The notes under the pieces were generated by a model. The model was given only the letters and a program-made list of their open reading frames with translations. It searched no databases and had not been told where the DNA came from. Below are positions 51,162-62,387 of a stretch of 64,000 nucleotides of DNA, one piece after another; position 1 is the first letter of the stretch, and each line of letters begins with the position of its first letter. The translations under genes were made by a program, and so were the position numbers. Origin of the DNA: Mycolicibacterium lutetiense (GTDB taxonomy: Bacteria > Actinomycetota > Actinomycetes > Mycobacteriales > Mycobacteriaceae); NCBI RefSeq assembly GCF_017876775.1, contig NZ_JAGIOP010000002.1:1302001-1366000 (forward strand), in the 5' to 3' direction.

Positions 51162-51833
51162 TCAGGGCCGGTCCACCACTCCGTCGACGGCGGCCTTCGC
51201 CGCGGCCAACACGCCCACCGGATGGTCAACGAATCGCCGTGCCCAGGCCAGCGCCTCGTCGTAGACGTGGTCGGGTGCCACCATCTGGTCGATCAGACCG
51301 AGCTCAAGAGCTTCCTCTGCACCGACGAACCGTCCGCTGAACACCAGTTCCTTGGCCTTGCTGGCGCCGATGGTCTGGGCCAGCCGGGCCCCGCCGCCAG
51401 CTCGGGGCGCCAGGCCGGCCAGGATCTCGGTCGCTCCGAACTTGACGTTGTCACCGCTGACCCGCCAATCGGCGGCCATTGCCAAAGTCATCCCGCTGCC
51501 CAGTGCGTAGCCGGTGATCGCGGCAACGGTGGGTTTGGGGATGGCGGCCACGGCTTCGAGGCACTGGTGTAGCGCCGTGTCCGCGGCAGCGGCCTCGGCG
51601 GTGTTCAGCGTGCGCAGCTCGGGTACGTCGTCGCCGGCGCAGAAGATCTCGTGCCCACCGAACAGGATCACCACGGAGATGTCGGTGCGTTCACCGAGCT
51701 CATGGGCGGCCGCGATGATCTCGCGGTACATCTGCCGGGTCAGGGCATTGGTCGGTGGACGCGACAACCTCAGGGTGCCGACGCCGTCCTGTTCCGGCGT
51801 CACCCCGGTGACCACGCTGATGAACTCGCTCAC
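51162..51833 (-). CDS. echA17: Crotonase-family protein, EchA17-like, one catalytic Glu replaced
   Basis: 223 aa, about 30 shorter than usual crotonases at the C-terminus. The oxyanion segment EIFCAGDDV (62-70) and [18 protein letters not shown] are present, but the residue equal to the first catalytic Glu of enoyl-CoA hydratase is Thr116, while the second Glu (Glu136 in GATEILAG) is kept. So a classical hydratase is unlikely; isomerase or another crotonase reaction is possible. It overlaps the Nudix gene by four bases. Confidence 0.85.
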   Translation of the reverse strand: MSEFISVVTGVTPEQDGVGTLRLSRPPTNALTRQMYREIIAAAHELGERTDISVVILFGGHEIFCAGDDVPELRTLNTAEAAAADTALHQCLEAVAAIPKPTVAAITGYALGSGMTLAMAADWRVSGDNVKFGATEILAGLAPRAGGGARLAQTIGASKAKELVFSGRFVGAEEALELGLIDQMVAPDHVYDEALAWARRFVDHPVGVLAAAKAAVDGVVDRP

Positions 51834-52666
51834 TGAACCGATTCCCCCGACGCTCCCCTACCCAGCGGCGCCCGCTGGTTCCTGGCTGCGTTGTACCGGC
51901 CGCTGTCGAAGAACTCGATACCCCAGGCTCCTTCGCTGACCGAGAGGTTGGGTTCGATGGCCACGATCTTGCGCTCGGTCGCCAAAACGTCGGCCACCGA
52001 GCGACCGTTGAGGGAGTTGAGCTGGGTCCAGGTCGGCGGCAGCAGGAACGAATTTCCCTGTTCGAAGTCATCGAGGCCGGCCTGCGGGGTGCTCCAGAAC
52101 GCACGGTCGGTTTCGGTGTTCTCGCCGTCGGCCCGCTGCCCCTCCGGTAGCGCACCCACAAAGAAGAAGGTGTCGTAGCGGCGGGTCCGTTCCTCTTTGG
52201 GGGTGATCCAGTTGTCCCACGGCCGCAGTAGGTCGGCGCGCAGCACGAGCTTCTCGTCGCGCAGGAAGTCCGCGAACGACAACGAGTGGTTGGCCAGGGC
52301 AGCGCGTTCTTCGCCGTAGACGGACGCGTCGGACACGATCCCGTCGGGATTATCGGCCGGCCCGGCGAACAGGACCCCGGATTCCTCGAAGGTCTCCCGC
52401 GCCGCAGCGCAGACGAGCGCTTCGGCCAGCCCGGTGTCCACCCCGAGGCGCTGTGCCCACCAGCCCGGTTCGGGTCCGAACCAGGCGATGTCGGCGTTGC
52501 GGTCGCGGTCGTCGACTCCGCCACCGGGGAACACCATCACCCCGGCGACGAACTCCATCGCCGCGTGTCTGCGCATCATGAAGACTTCGATCGCTTCGGC
52601 GGCGTCCCTGACCAGCATCACTGTGGCCGCAGGACGGGGCACCAGCGGATCGTCTGTACTTGTCAT
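51830..52666 (-). CDS. Nudix hydrolase (Rv3040c homologue)
   Basis: 278 aa. The Nudix box is degenerate at the front but REtfEEsG core is intact: [20 protein letters not shown] near residues 80-99, with the metal Glu ligands present. The N-terminus [20 protein letters not shown] and [12 protein letters not shown] (start of the box) fit, and the C-terminal half is long and unassigned. Activity is likely on a nucleotide, CoA or ADP-sugar. It overlaps the ABC ATPase gene by four bases. Confidence 0.87.
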   Translation of the reverse strand: MTSTDDPLVPRPAATVMLVRDAAEAIEVFMMRRHAAMEFVAGVMVFPGGGVDDRDRNADIAWFGPEPGWWAQRLGVDTGLAEALVCAAARETFEESGVLFAGPADNPDGIVSDASVYGEERAALANHSLSFADFLRDEKLVLRADLLRPWDNWITPKEERTRRYDTFFFVGALPEGQRADGENTETDRAFWSTPQAGLDDFEQGNSFLLPPTWTQLNSLNGRSVADVLATERKIVAIEPNLSVSEGAWGIEFFDSGRYNAARNQRAPLGRGASGESVQ

Positions 52667-53532
52667 TCACGCCTCCTATGAGCCGCACGGCTCCTGGTTC
52701 GCCGGGCGAAGTAACGCCCGTCGATCACATCCAGGGCGATCGACTGACCGAACGCCTTGGACAGGTTCTCCGCAGTCAACACCTCGGTCAGCAGACCCGA
52801 GGCAACCGCATGGCCTTCCGACAGGATCAGCGCGTGGCTGAAACCCACCGGAATCTCTTCGACATGATGGGTGACCAGCACCATGGCCGGGGAGTCGGGG
52901 TCGGCAGCCAGATCGGTCAACCTCGCCACCAGATCTTCACGGCCGCCCAGGTCGAGCCCGGCCGCGGGTTCGTCGAGCAGCAGCAGTTCGGGGTCGGTCA
53001 TCAGCGAGCGGGCGATCAGGACCCGCTTGCGTTCACCTTCGGACAGGGTCCCGTAGGTCCGTTCGGCGAGGTGTTCGGCGCCGACGCTTTCCAGCATGTC
53101 GATGGCCTGGGCGTAGTCGACATCCTCGTAATCCTCACGCCAGCGGCCCAGCACGGCGTAGCCGGCCGACACCACCAGGTCGCGCACCACCTCGTCGTCG
53201 GGGATCCGCTGTGACAGCGCCGAGCTGCTGAGCCCGACCCGGGCCCGCAGTTCGGACATGTCGGTGCGGCCCAGGCGTTCACCGAGCACGTAGGCGGTGC
53301 CGGACGAAGGATGTTCGGTGGCGGCCGCGATCCGCAGCAGCGAGGTCTTGCCTGCCCCGTTGGGACCGATGACCACCCAGCGTTCGTCGAGCTCGACGGT
53401 CCAGGTGATGGGCCCGACGAGGGTGTTGCCGCCTCGCCGCAGACTCACCCGTGCGAAGTCGATCAACAGATCGGGGTCTGTTCCGTTTCCGTCATCGCCG
53501 GTTGTCGAGTCGGTGAATTCCCCTGCGGCCAC
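52663..53532 (-). CDS. ABC transporter ATP-binding protein (Rv3041c homologue)
   Basis: 289 aa from the GTG at 53532, overlapping the upstream YczE gene by 70 bases; a TTG at 53466 would overlap that stop by four bases and give 267 aa (MIDFARVSLRRGG), a tidier coupling. Walker A GPNGAGKTSLLRIAA, signature LSEGERKRVLIARS, Walker B LLLLDEPAAGLDLGG and the H-loop THHVEE are complete. No membrane partner is adjacent in the usual sense. ModC/ZnuC-like short ATPase; substrate unknown. Confidence 0.88.
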   Translation of the reverse strand: MAAGEFTDSTTGDDGNGTDPDLLIDFARVSLRRGGNTLVGPITWTVELDERWVVIGPNGAGKTSLLRIAAATEHPSSGTAYVLGERLGRTDMSELRARVGLSSSALSQRIPDDEVVRDLVVSAGYAVLGRWREDYEDVDYAQAIDMLESVGAEHLAERTYGTLSEGERKRVLIARSLMTDPELLLLDEPAAGLDLGGREDLVARLTDLAADPDSPAMVLVTHHVEEIPVGFSHALILSEGHAVASGLLTEVLTAENLSKAFGQSIALDVIDGRYFARRTRSRAAHRRRE

Positions 53533-54179
53533 TCGCTCATCGTAGTGACCGGTTCCCGTACGGCCCGGGCACGTCCGTCGCTGAAATCGTGGAACAACAC
53601 CGACCGTGGCGTGAGTCGCAGAAACAGCTGCACAAGCGGCCCGATCCCGAAGGCGTAGACGAGGGTGCCGATCCCGACAGTGCCGCCCATCAACCAGCCC
53701 ACGGCCAGCACGGTCGCCTCAATTCCGGTACGCACCAGCCGCACCGACAATCCGGTGCGGGCCACCAACCCGGTCATCAGGCCGTCCCGCGGACCGGGGC
53801 CCAGGCCGGCGCCGATGTAGAGCACCGTGCTGATGGCGTTGAGCACCACGGCACCGATCAACATGGAAATGCGCACGGGCAGCGCCGACGGCGCAGGCAG
53901 GACCGCCAGCGTGGCATCCACGGTGACGGCGATGACGATGACGTTGGCGACGGTCCCGATTCCAGGCCGGTTCCGCAGCGGGATCCAGGCCAGCAGGACG
54001 ACGAGGCCGACCACGGCCGAGGCCATCCCGAGGGTCAGCGGGGTGTGCCGGGTGATGCCCTGATGGAAAACGTCCCACGGATCGAGTCCGAGTCCGGCGC
54101 GCACCATCATCGCCATCGATACGCCGTAGCCGCACAGGCCGATCAGTAGCAGCGCGCCGCGGTGGGATGCGGTCCTCAT
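53463..54179 (-). CDS. YczE/YitT-like integral membrane protein
   Basis: 238 aa. Five or six membrane segments and the family signatures GYGVSMAMMVRAGLGLDPWD, ARTGLSVRLVRTGIEATVLA and MGGTVGIGTLVYAFGIGPLV. The last 35 residues are a hydrophilic tail (SEWPQGNSPTRQPAMTETEQ). It starts by overlapping the 47-aa gene upstream (ATGA) and faces a MocR regulator; this MocR-YczE linkage is known from comparative studies of actinobacteria and firmicutes. The transported compound is unknown but pyridoxal or amino-acid related compounds are suspected. Confidence 0.85.
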   Translation of the reverse strand: MRTASHRGALLLIGLCGYGVSMAMMVRAGLGLDPWDVFHQGITRHTPLTLGMASAVVGLVVLLAWIPLRNRPGIGTVANVIVIAVTVDATLAVLPAPSALPVRISMLIGAVVLNAISTVLYIGAGLGPGPRDGLMTGLVARTGLSVRLVRTGIEATVLAVGWLMGGTVGIGTLVYAFGIGPLVQLFLRLTPRSVLFHDFSDGRARAVREPVTTMSEWPQGNSPTRQPAMTETEQTPIC

Positions 54180-54319
54180 GAATGGTCGGGGAATCGGACG
54201 CGGATCGCGTCGAGCTCGCTGCGCACCCGTCGGGCGTCCACGTCACGGTCGCCGAAGCTGTTGGTGTCATACGCGCGGCGGAGATTCTCCGCCAATCGGG
54301 AAATCCAGTTCCGGGCCAT
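54176..54319 (-). CDS. 47-aa conserved-looking small protein upstream of YczE
   Basis: ATG at 54319 to TGA at 54176-54178, encoding MARNWISRLAENLRRAYDTN followed by a charged helix (DRDVDARRVRSELDAIRVRF) and PDHS. It is an amphipathic, Arg-rich, soluble small helix without membrane segment. It overlaps the yczE ATG by four bases and has an ATG in the divergent operator region, so it is likely the first gene of the yczE operon. I recognise no family; DUF1127-like wording would not fit. Confidence 0.6.
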   Translation of the reverse strand: MARNWISRLAENLRRAYDTNSFGDRDVDARRVRSELDAIRVRFPDHS

Positions 54320-54339
54320 GCATCCATGATCACGACCAT

Positions 54340-54376
54340 CTGGATTGCATATCAATATCCAGTTGACCCATACTGG
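54340..54376. promoter_or_regulatory. Candidate MocR operator between yczE unit and regulator
   Basis: CTGGAT (54340-54345) and ATCCAG (54357-54362) form an inverted repeat 11 bases apart; a further CATACTGG lies at 54369-54376 just before the regulator start. Half-sites CTGG/CCAG recur three times in 37 bases. MocR proteins often bind two or three direct half-sites of this kind between themselves and their target. Confidence 0.5.
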
Positions 54377-54383
54377 CCTTATT

Positions 54384-55823
54384 ATGTCGACGGATATGGC
54401 CACCAGAGCCCTCGATGTGGACCTATTGGCGCGCGAATTGGGCAACTGGCGTACCTCTAGCCAAAGTGGCCCCGCCTACCTCAGCCTGGCCGACGCCATC
54501 CGGCTGCTGATCGTGGACGGCCGCGTTCCGGTCGGGTCACGCATTCCCAGCGAACGCGCGCTGGCCGACTCGCTGCGGGTGTCACGCACCACGGTCACCG
54601 CGGCCTTCACCCAACTGCGCGACGACGGCTATCTACACGCCCGTCGCGGAGCGCGCAGCATCACCGCCCTACCCGCCGCCGGCCACCTCCAGCCCGACAC
54701 CACCACACCGACGGTCAGCCTCGCCGCCGCGGCGCTGCCCGCGCCCGGCACTGCGGTGCTGGAAGCCTTTGCCGAGGCAGCACGCGATATCGCGCCCTAT
54801 CTGCGCGAGCCGGGTCACGAACTGATGGGTGTCGGGCCCCTGCGTGCGGCTATCGCCGAAAGGTATTGCAGCAGAGGACTCCCCACCGATCCGAGCCAGA
54901 TCATGGTGACCAGCGGTGCCCAGCACGCCATCGGACTCATCCTGGCCAGCCACACCCAGCCCGGCGACCGGGTACTGGTCGAGCAACCCACGTATCACGG
55001 TGCGCTGGCGGCGATCTCGACTGCCGGGGTGCGGCCCGTTCCGGTCTCGCTCACCGAGGACGGCTGGGAACTCGACGCGGTACAGGCCGCGCTGCGACAG
55101 CTCGCGCCGAGCCTGGCCTACCTGGTTCCCGACAGCCACAACCCGACCGGTTTCACCATGCCGACGGCAGAGCGAAAGCGGTTGGGGCAGATCATTTCCG
55201 ACACCCGGACCCGCACCATCGTCGATGAATCGATCGCCGACATGTGGATCGACGAGGCGCCGCCCGAACCACTGGCCGCCGCGGTCCCCCGCAACGATCT
55301 CGTGCTGACCATCGGCTCGATGTCGAAATCGTTCTGGGGCGGTCTGCGGGTCGGCTGGATCCGCGCCGAGCGCGGCACGCTGGCCACCATCGCGGCGATC
55401 CGGCCTTCGGTGGACCTCGGTACCCCGATCCTCGAACAACTTGCCGCGGCGAAACTCCTCGCGATGCGTGCGGACGTGCTGCCGGACCGGCGTGAGATCC
55501 TGCGTGCCCGTCGGGAGTTCCTGGTGGCGTTGTTGGCCCGAGAGCTTCCGGACTGGCAGCCCGGGCACGGCCGCGGCGGAATGTCGTTGTGGGTGAAGTT
55601 GCCCGCGCCGATGAGCACCGCGTTGTCGGCCGCCGCGATGCGGCTGGGTCTGGATGTGCCCGCCGGGCCGCGGTTCGGGGTGGACGGCACGCTCGAGCGG
55701 TTCATCCGGCTGCCTTATGCGCTGCCGGAGCCGGAGCTCGAAGAGGCGGTGCAGCTGTTGGTGCGGGCCTGGCACAGCATCACCGGCACGCTCAGTGCGG
55801 CACCTCAGACGCTGGTGGTCTGA
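54384..55823 (+). CDS. MocR/GntR-type PLP-dependent transcriptional regulator
   Basis: 479 aa from ATG 54384. Residues 1-100 are a GntR winged helix (LADAIRLLIVDGRVPVGSRI; SERALADSLRVSRTTVTAAF). The rest is an aminotransferase fold type I domain: SGAQHAIGLILASHTQPGDR, LVPDSHNPTGFTMPTAERKR and the PLP-Lys in TIGSMSKSFWGGLRVGWIRA, so the cofactor Lys is retained. Probably a YczR-type MocR sensing PLP or an amino acid and controlling the divergent yczE unit. Confidence 0.9.
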   Translation: MSTDMATRALDVDLLARELGNWRTSSQSGPAYLSLADAIRLLIVDGRVPVGSRIPSERALADSLRVSRTTVTAAFTQLRDDGYLHARRGARSITALPAAGHLQPDTTTPTVSLAAAALPAPGTAVLEAFAEAARDIAPYLREPGHELMGVGPLRAAIAERYCSRGLPTDPSQIMVTSGAQHAIGLILASHTQPGDRVLVEQPTYHGALAAISTAGVRPVPVSLTEDGWELDAVQAALRQLAPSLAYLVPDSHNPTGFTMPTAERKRLGQIISDTRTRTIVDESIADMWIDEAPPEPLAAAVPRNDLVLTIGSMSKSFWGGLRVGWIRAERGTLATIAAIRPSVDLGTPILEQLAAAKLLAMRADVLPDRREILRARREFLVALLARELPDWQPGHGRGGMSLWVKLPAPMSTALSAAAMRLGLDVPAGPRFGVDGTLERFIRLPYALPEPELEEAVQLLVRAWHSITGTLSAAPQTLVV

Positions 55824-55833
55824 GCCGCAGGCC

Positions 55834-56142
55834 CTACGGCTGCTGTGACATCGCGTAGCAGGTGGAGTAATGCTCGATGGTGCACGGGATTCCGTTCACC
55901 GTCGGCAGCTGGCCCGGCCGGCTCTGGATGTTCGCGTCACCGGTGCCGGGCGCCATCACCGGCGGCGCCACCGCGCCCATCCCGCCGCCGGACGAACCGG
56001 CCACGCACACACCGTCGAACTTGGTCGACTTGGTGCCAGACGGGCACCGCTTGGCCTCGGCGGGCGTGGCGATCGCCAGCTGTCCCAGCACTGCGGCAAC
56101 GGCGAACACACCGACCACGACCGTGTTCTTCAGGCTCGCCAT
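55834..56142 (-). CDS. Small secreted cysteine-containing protein
   Basis: 102 aa. Signal peptide MASLKNTVVVGVFAVAAVLG ... ATPAEA-KR predicts export. The mature 70 residues have four Cys (KRCPSG, DGVCVAG, GIPCTIEH, STCYAM), probably two disulfides, with a Gly/Pro/Ala-rich middle. I do not recognise a named family; proteins of this kind are frequent in mycobacteria. It converges with the MocR gene, 10 bases apart, and is 36 bases downstream of serB2. Confidence 0.7.
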   Translation of the reverse strand: MASLKNTVVVGVFAVAAVLGQLAIATPAEAKRCPSGTKSTKFDGVCVAGSSGGGMGAVAPPVMAPGTGDANIQSRPGQLPTVNGIPCTIEHYSTCYAMSQQP

Positions 56143-56178
56143 GCCCCTACCCTACGTCAGGGGTGACCCGGCGCGGAG

Positions 56179-59247
<3,069 letters not shown>

Positions 59248-59375
59248 CTAACGCTCCCGAAGCCTCGTGTGCCCCTGGGTCCTACAAACTGTCGTACTAA
59301 GTCGCTGCGCGGAGTCAGAACTTTTGACGGCGAGGCCCTGACCAGCGGCGAAGCCGTGAATGTTACGGTCGCCCG

Positions 59376-60449
59376 GTGCTGATGAACCGACCCCGTGCCG
59401 CAGTCGTGGTGATCGCCGCGGCCGCGACACTCGCCAGTGGATGCGGTTCGACGGAGCAGACTCCGCAGTCGCAGACGTCGATCTCGACCAGCGTCACCAA
59501 GATCGCCGATTCCGGGGTGTTGGGCAATGAGCGCAAGCCCGACGAATCCTGCGCGGCGGAGCCGGCGGCCACCGATCAGTCGGCGCGCGAGGTCCGCAAC
59601 GCACGCGCCGACGGTGCCGATATTCCGGAGTCCACCGAGGTGCGCGGCGACCCCCAGCGGATCGTCGCACTGTCCGGTGACCAACTGGACGCACTGTGCG
59701 CACTGGGCCTGCAGTCCCGGATCGTGGCGGCCGCACTTGCCGACGGCGCGTCCGAGCAACCCTCCTATCTGGGCGCCGTCGTGCACGGGGTCGCTCCGGC
59801 AGGCAGTCGGGGCGCGCCGGACCTGGAGGCCGTCAAGGCCGCCGACCCGGAGTTGATCCTGGGTTCGGCAGCGCTCACTCCGGCGTCCTTCGGAGCACTG
59901 TCGGCGATCGCCCCGACTGTGTTCACCGGTGCTCCCGGCGCCGCCTGGCGTGACACGTTGCGCGCGGTGGGTGCGGCGACCGGTCGCGCCGACGCCGCGG
60001 CCGACCTGATCGCGAAGTTCGACGACGATGCCCGCGACACCGGCGCGAAGAACGACGCCCCGCACTTCCAGGCTTCGGTGGTACAGCTGACCGAGGACAG
60101 CGTCCGGGTGTACGGGGCTGACACCTTCCCCGGCAATGTGCTCGCTGCGGTGGGATTGGATCGCCCTGCCGCACAACGGTTTACCGACAAGCCCTACGAG
60201 GAGCTCGGCACCACCGACGCCGACTACCGCAGTGCGGACGCCGACATCGTCTACGTCTCGTTCACGTCTGCCGCAGCCCGGGACAACGCACCCAAGATCC
60301 TCCAGAGCCCAGCGTGGCGGGCCCTGTCGGCAGCCAAGGACAACCGGGTTTTCGTGGTGAACAACGAGGTCTGGCAGACCGGGCAGAACATCGTGGCCGC
60401 CCGCGGCATTCTCGATGACCTGCGCTGGGTGAACGCCCCGATCAACTAA
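59376..60449 (+). CDS. fecB: Periplasmic-binding lipoprotein FecB-like (Rv3044 homologue)
   Basis: 357 aa; GTG 59376 or ATG 59382 may start it. Lipobox LASGC after the signal peptide (MNRPRAAVVVIAAAAT) anchors it outside the membrane. It is a class III binding protein: ESTEVRGDPQRIVALSGDQL, LEAVKAADPELILGSAALTP and DIVYVSFTSAAARDNAPKIL. In M. tuberculosis FecB binds the siderophore carboxymycobactin or heme and also affects cell-envelope permeability. The 176-base region to the divergent ctaD holds both promoters; no clear iron box was seen. Confidence 0.9.
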   Translation: MLMNRPRAAVVVIAAAATLASGCGSTEQTPQSQTSISTSVTKIADSGVLGNERKPDESCAAEPAATDQSAREVRNARADGADIPESTEVRGDPQRIVALSGDQLDALCALGLQSRIVAAALADGASEQPSYLGAVVHGVAPAGSRGAPDLEAVKAADPELILGSAALTPASFGALSAIAPTVFTGAPGAAWRDTLRAVGAATGRADAAADLIAKFDDDARDTGAKNDAPHFQASVVQLTEDSVRVYGADTFPGNVLAAVGLDRPAAQRFTDKPYEELGTTDADYRSADADIVYVSFTSAAARDNAPKILQSPAWRALSAAKDNRVFVVNNEVWQTGQNIVAARGILDDLRWVNAPIN

Positions 60450-60459
60450 CCTCACGATC

Positions 60460-60735
60460 GTGTTCCACGTCCTCACCACCACCTATCTGCAACCGATCGA
60501 CGTCGTCGACCAGACCCGCCCCGCCCATGTGGCGTGGCTCAAGGAGGAAGTGGCCGCGGGCCGCATCCTGTTGGCCGGGCGTCTGGAAACGGCGACCGGT
60601 GCGGTGCTCATCACCGGAGACCTCAGCGAAGAAGAGGTCGAGGACGTGATCGCCCGCGATCCCTACACCGTGGCGGGCCTCGTCCGCTGCGAGCGGGTGT
60701 CCTTCAACGCGTCCTTGCGCGCACCCGGGTTGTGA
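60460..60735 (+). CDS. YciI-family protein
   Basis: 91 aa from a GTG. The YCII fold is seen in VVDQTRPAHVAWLKEEVAAG and RILLAGRLETATGAVLITGD, then EEVEDVIARDPYTVAGLV and a short FNASLRAP tail. It keeps the conserved His in the first helix (PAHVAW) and the Asp region typical of this family. Function is not settled; some members resemble muconolactone isomerases. It is 10 bases downstream of the FecB-like gene. Confidence 0.85.
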   Translation: MFHVLTTTYLQPIDVVDQTRPAHVAWLKEEVAAGRILLAGRLETATGAVLITGDLSEEEVEDVIARDPYTVAGLVRCERVSFNASLRAPGL

Positions 60736-60764
60736 CCCCGTGCCGGCCTTGATCCGGGAGATAT

Positions 60765-60835
60765 GTCACAGGCGGTAGCGGGATTACCACTGCCGCCTGC
60801 GTCGTTGCACGCTGAGGACTGCCGTCACAGGCGGT
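60765..60835. promoter_or_regulatory. Direct and inverted CAGGCGG repeats upstream of adhC
   Basis: GTCACAGGCGGT occurs at 60765-60776 and again at 60824-60835, and CCGCCTG (the reverse of CAGGCGG) lies between at 60793-60799. Three copies of the same core within 71 bases, 60-130 bases before the adhC start, look like operator sites for a regulator. Confidence 0.5.
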
Positions 60836-60895
60836 GATCAGTTAACCGGACTAACCTTTCCGGGATATGTAAGACGACGAGCAAAGAGGGCTTTG

Positions 60896-61945
60896 ATGAG
60901 CACTGTTTACGCCTATGCCGCCAACTCGGCGACCGAGCCGCTGGCCAAGACCACCATCACCCGCCGCGAGGTAGGGCCGCACGACGTGGCCTTCGACATC
61001 CACTTCGCCGGCATCTGCCACTCCGACATCCACACCGTGAAGGCCGAGTGGGGTACCCCGAACTACCCCGTGGTGGCCGGCCATGAGATCGCCGGCGTCG
61101 TCACCGCGGTCGGTTCCGAGGTCACCAAATATCAGGTCGGTGACCATGTCGGCGTCGGCTGTTTCGTCGACTCCTGCCGCGAATGCGACAACTGCAAGGC
61201 CGGGCTGCAGCAGTACTGCACCGGCGGCGGCATGGTCGGCACCTACAACGCGACCGAGCGCGACGGCACCCCGACCTACGGCGGCTACAGCGGCGCGATC
61301 GTCGTCGACGAGAACTATGTCCTGCGCATCCCGGATTCGATCCCACTGGACAAGGCCGCTCCCCTGCTGTGCGCCGGCGTCACGCTGTTCTCGCCGTTGC
61401 GCCACTGGAACGCCGGACCGGGCAAGAAGGTGGCCGTCATCGGCCTCGGCGGTCTCGGCCACATGGGCGTCAAGCTGGCCCACGCGATGGGCGCGCACGT
61501 CACCGTGCTGTCGCAGTCGCTGAAGAAGATGGAAGACGGCCTGCGCCTGGGCGCCGACGAGTACTACGCGACCAGCGACCCGGAGACGTTCAGCACGTTG
61601 CGGGGCAGCTTCGACCTGATCCTCAACACCGTGTCCGCCAACCTCGACCTGGGCGCCTACCTCGGCCTCCTCAAGCTCGATGGCACGCTGGTGGAGCTGG
61701 GCGCGCCGGAAAAGCCGCTGGTCGTGCCGTTCTTCCCGCTGGGCGCCTATCGCCGCAGCCTGTCCGGTTCGATGATCGGCGGCATCCCGGAGACCCAGGA
61801 GATGCTCGATTTCTGCGCCGAGCACAACGTGACCCCCGAGATCGAGGTCATCCAGCCCGATTACATCAACGAGGCCTACGAGCGCGTGCTGGCCAGTGAC
61901 GTGCGGTACCGCTTCGTGATCGACACCGCGTCACTGCGCGGCTGA
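60896..61945 (+). CDS. adhC: NADP-dependent alcohol dehydrogenase AdhC
   Basis: 349 aa from the ATG at 60896 with AAAGAGGG five bases upstream (60883-60890). Cinnamyl-type medium-chain zinc alcohol dehydrogenase: catalytic zinc [15 protein letters not shown] and GHE, structural zinc [15 protein letters not shown], Rossmann fold [20 protein letters not shown]. It reduces aldehydes such as aromatic or short aliphatic ones with NADPH. The order after fecB matches Rv3045. Strong hairpin downstream. Confidence 0.95.
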   Translation: MSTVYAYAANSATEPLAKTTITRREVGPHDVAFDIHFAGICHSDIHTVKAEWGTPNYPVVAGHEIAGVVTAVGSEVTKYQVGDHVGVGCFVDSCRECDNCKAGLQQYCTGGGMVGTYNATERDGTPTYGGYSGAIVVDENYVLRIPDSIPLDKAAPLLCAGVTLFSPLRHWNAGPGKKVAVIGLGGLGHMGVKLAHAMGAHVTVLSQSLKKMEDGLRLGADEYYATSDPETFSTLRGSFDLILNTVSANLDLGAYLGLLKLDGTLVELGAPEKPLVVPFFPLGAYRRSLSGSMIGGIPETQEMLDFCAEHNVTPEIEVIQPDYINEAYERVLASDVRYRFVIDTASLRG

Positions 61946-61952
61946 CACACCC

Positions 61953-62005
61953 CGTCAACACCGAGGATTGCTGCTCAATAGTGGCTTGAATCCTCGGTGT
62001 TGACG
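61953..62005. terminator. 17-bp perfect inverted repeat between converging genes
   Basis: CGTCAACACCGAGGATT (61953-61969) and AATCCTCGGTGTTGACG (61989-62005) are exact complements around a 19-base loop. It starts seven bases after the adhC stop and ends two bases before the stop of the converging DUF3349 gene, so it serves both. Confidence 0.75.
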
Positions 62006-62007
62006 CG

Positions 62008-62355
62008 TTATTGGCCTTCTGATTCGGGGGCGTCGGCTTCCACGTCGACGCCGGCCAACGGCCAGCCCCCGGCAGCCAGTCTTGCGGCCACCCGCTGAAC
62101 GTTCTCCGGGCCGGCGTCGTGTTCGGTGACTTCGGCGATGAATTCCGCGATGTCGTCGCGCTCGATCGGATCGTCAACGTCGGCAGGTGCTGAAGCCTCG
62201 GCGATATTGCGCACCACCTCGGCCACCTGCTCCTCGGTGAGTGGGGTGGACCGCAACAGAGCGAGCAGCGGCACCCGATCGGTGCCCGGAACCCCTTCCG
62301 GGTAGCCGGCCCGCAGCCAGTTCAGGACCGAGATCAGCAGCGACTTGGTTGACAC
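62008..62355 (-). CDS. DUF3349-family protein (Rv3046c homologue)
   Basis: 115 aa from the GTG at 62355; upstream in-frame codons are low-complexity. The helical DUF3349 core reads LLISVLNWLRAGYPEGVPGT, VPLLALLRSTPLTEEQVAEV and FIAEVTEHDAGPENVQRVAA. The family is small, soluble, mycobacterial and found next to varied genes; structures exist but no function. The position after adhC fits Rv3046c. Confidence 0.85.
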   Translation of the reverse strand: MSTKSLLISVLNWLRAGYPEGVPGTDRVPLLALLRSTPLTEEQVAEVVRNIAEASAPADVDDPIERDDIAEFIAEVTEHDAGPENVQRVAARLAAGGWPLAGVDVEADAPESEGQ

Positions 62356-62387
62356 CCCGTAAGTTTCCCGCCGAGCACCCGGAATCG

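Noticed and set aside
54360..54445. Upstream extension of the 47-aa gene to a start at 54445
   Set aside because: It would run antisense through the MocR start and the operator; the ATG at 54319 gives a well-formed helical protein and usual spacing.
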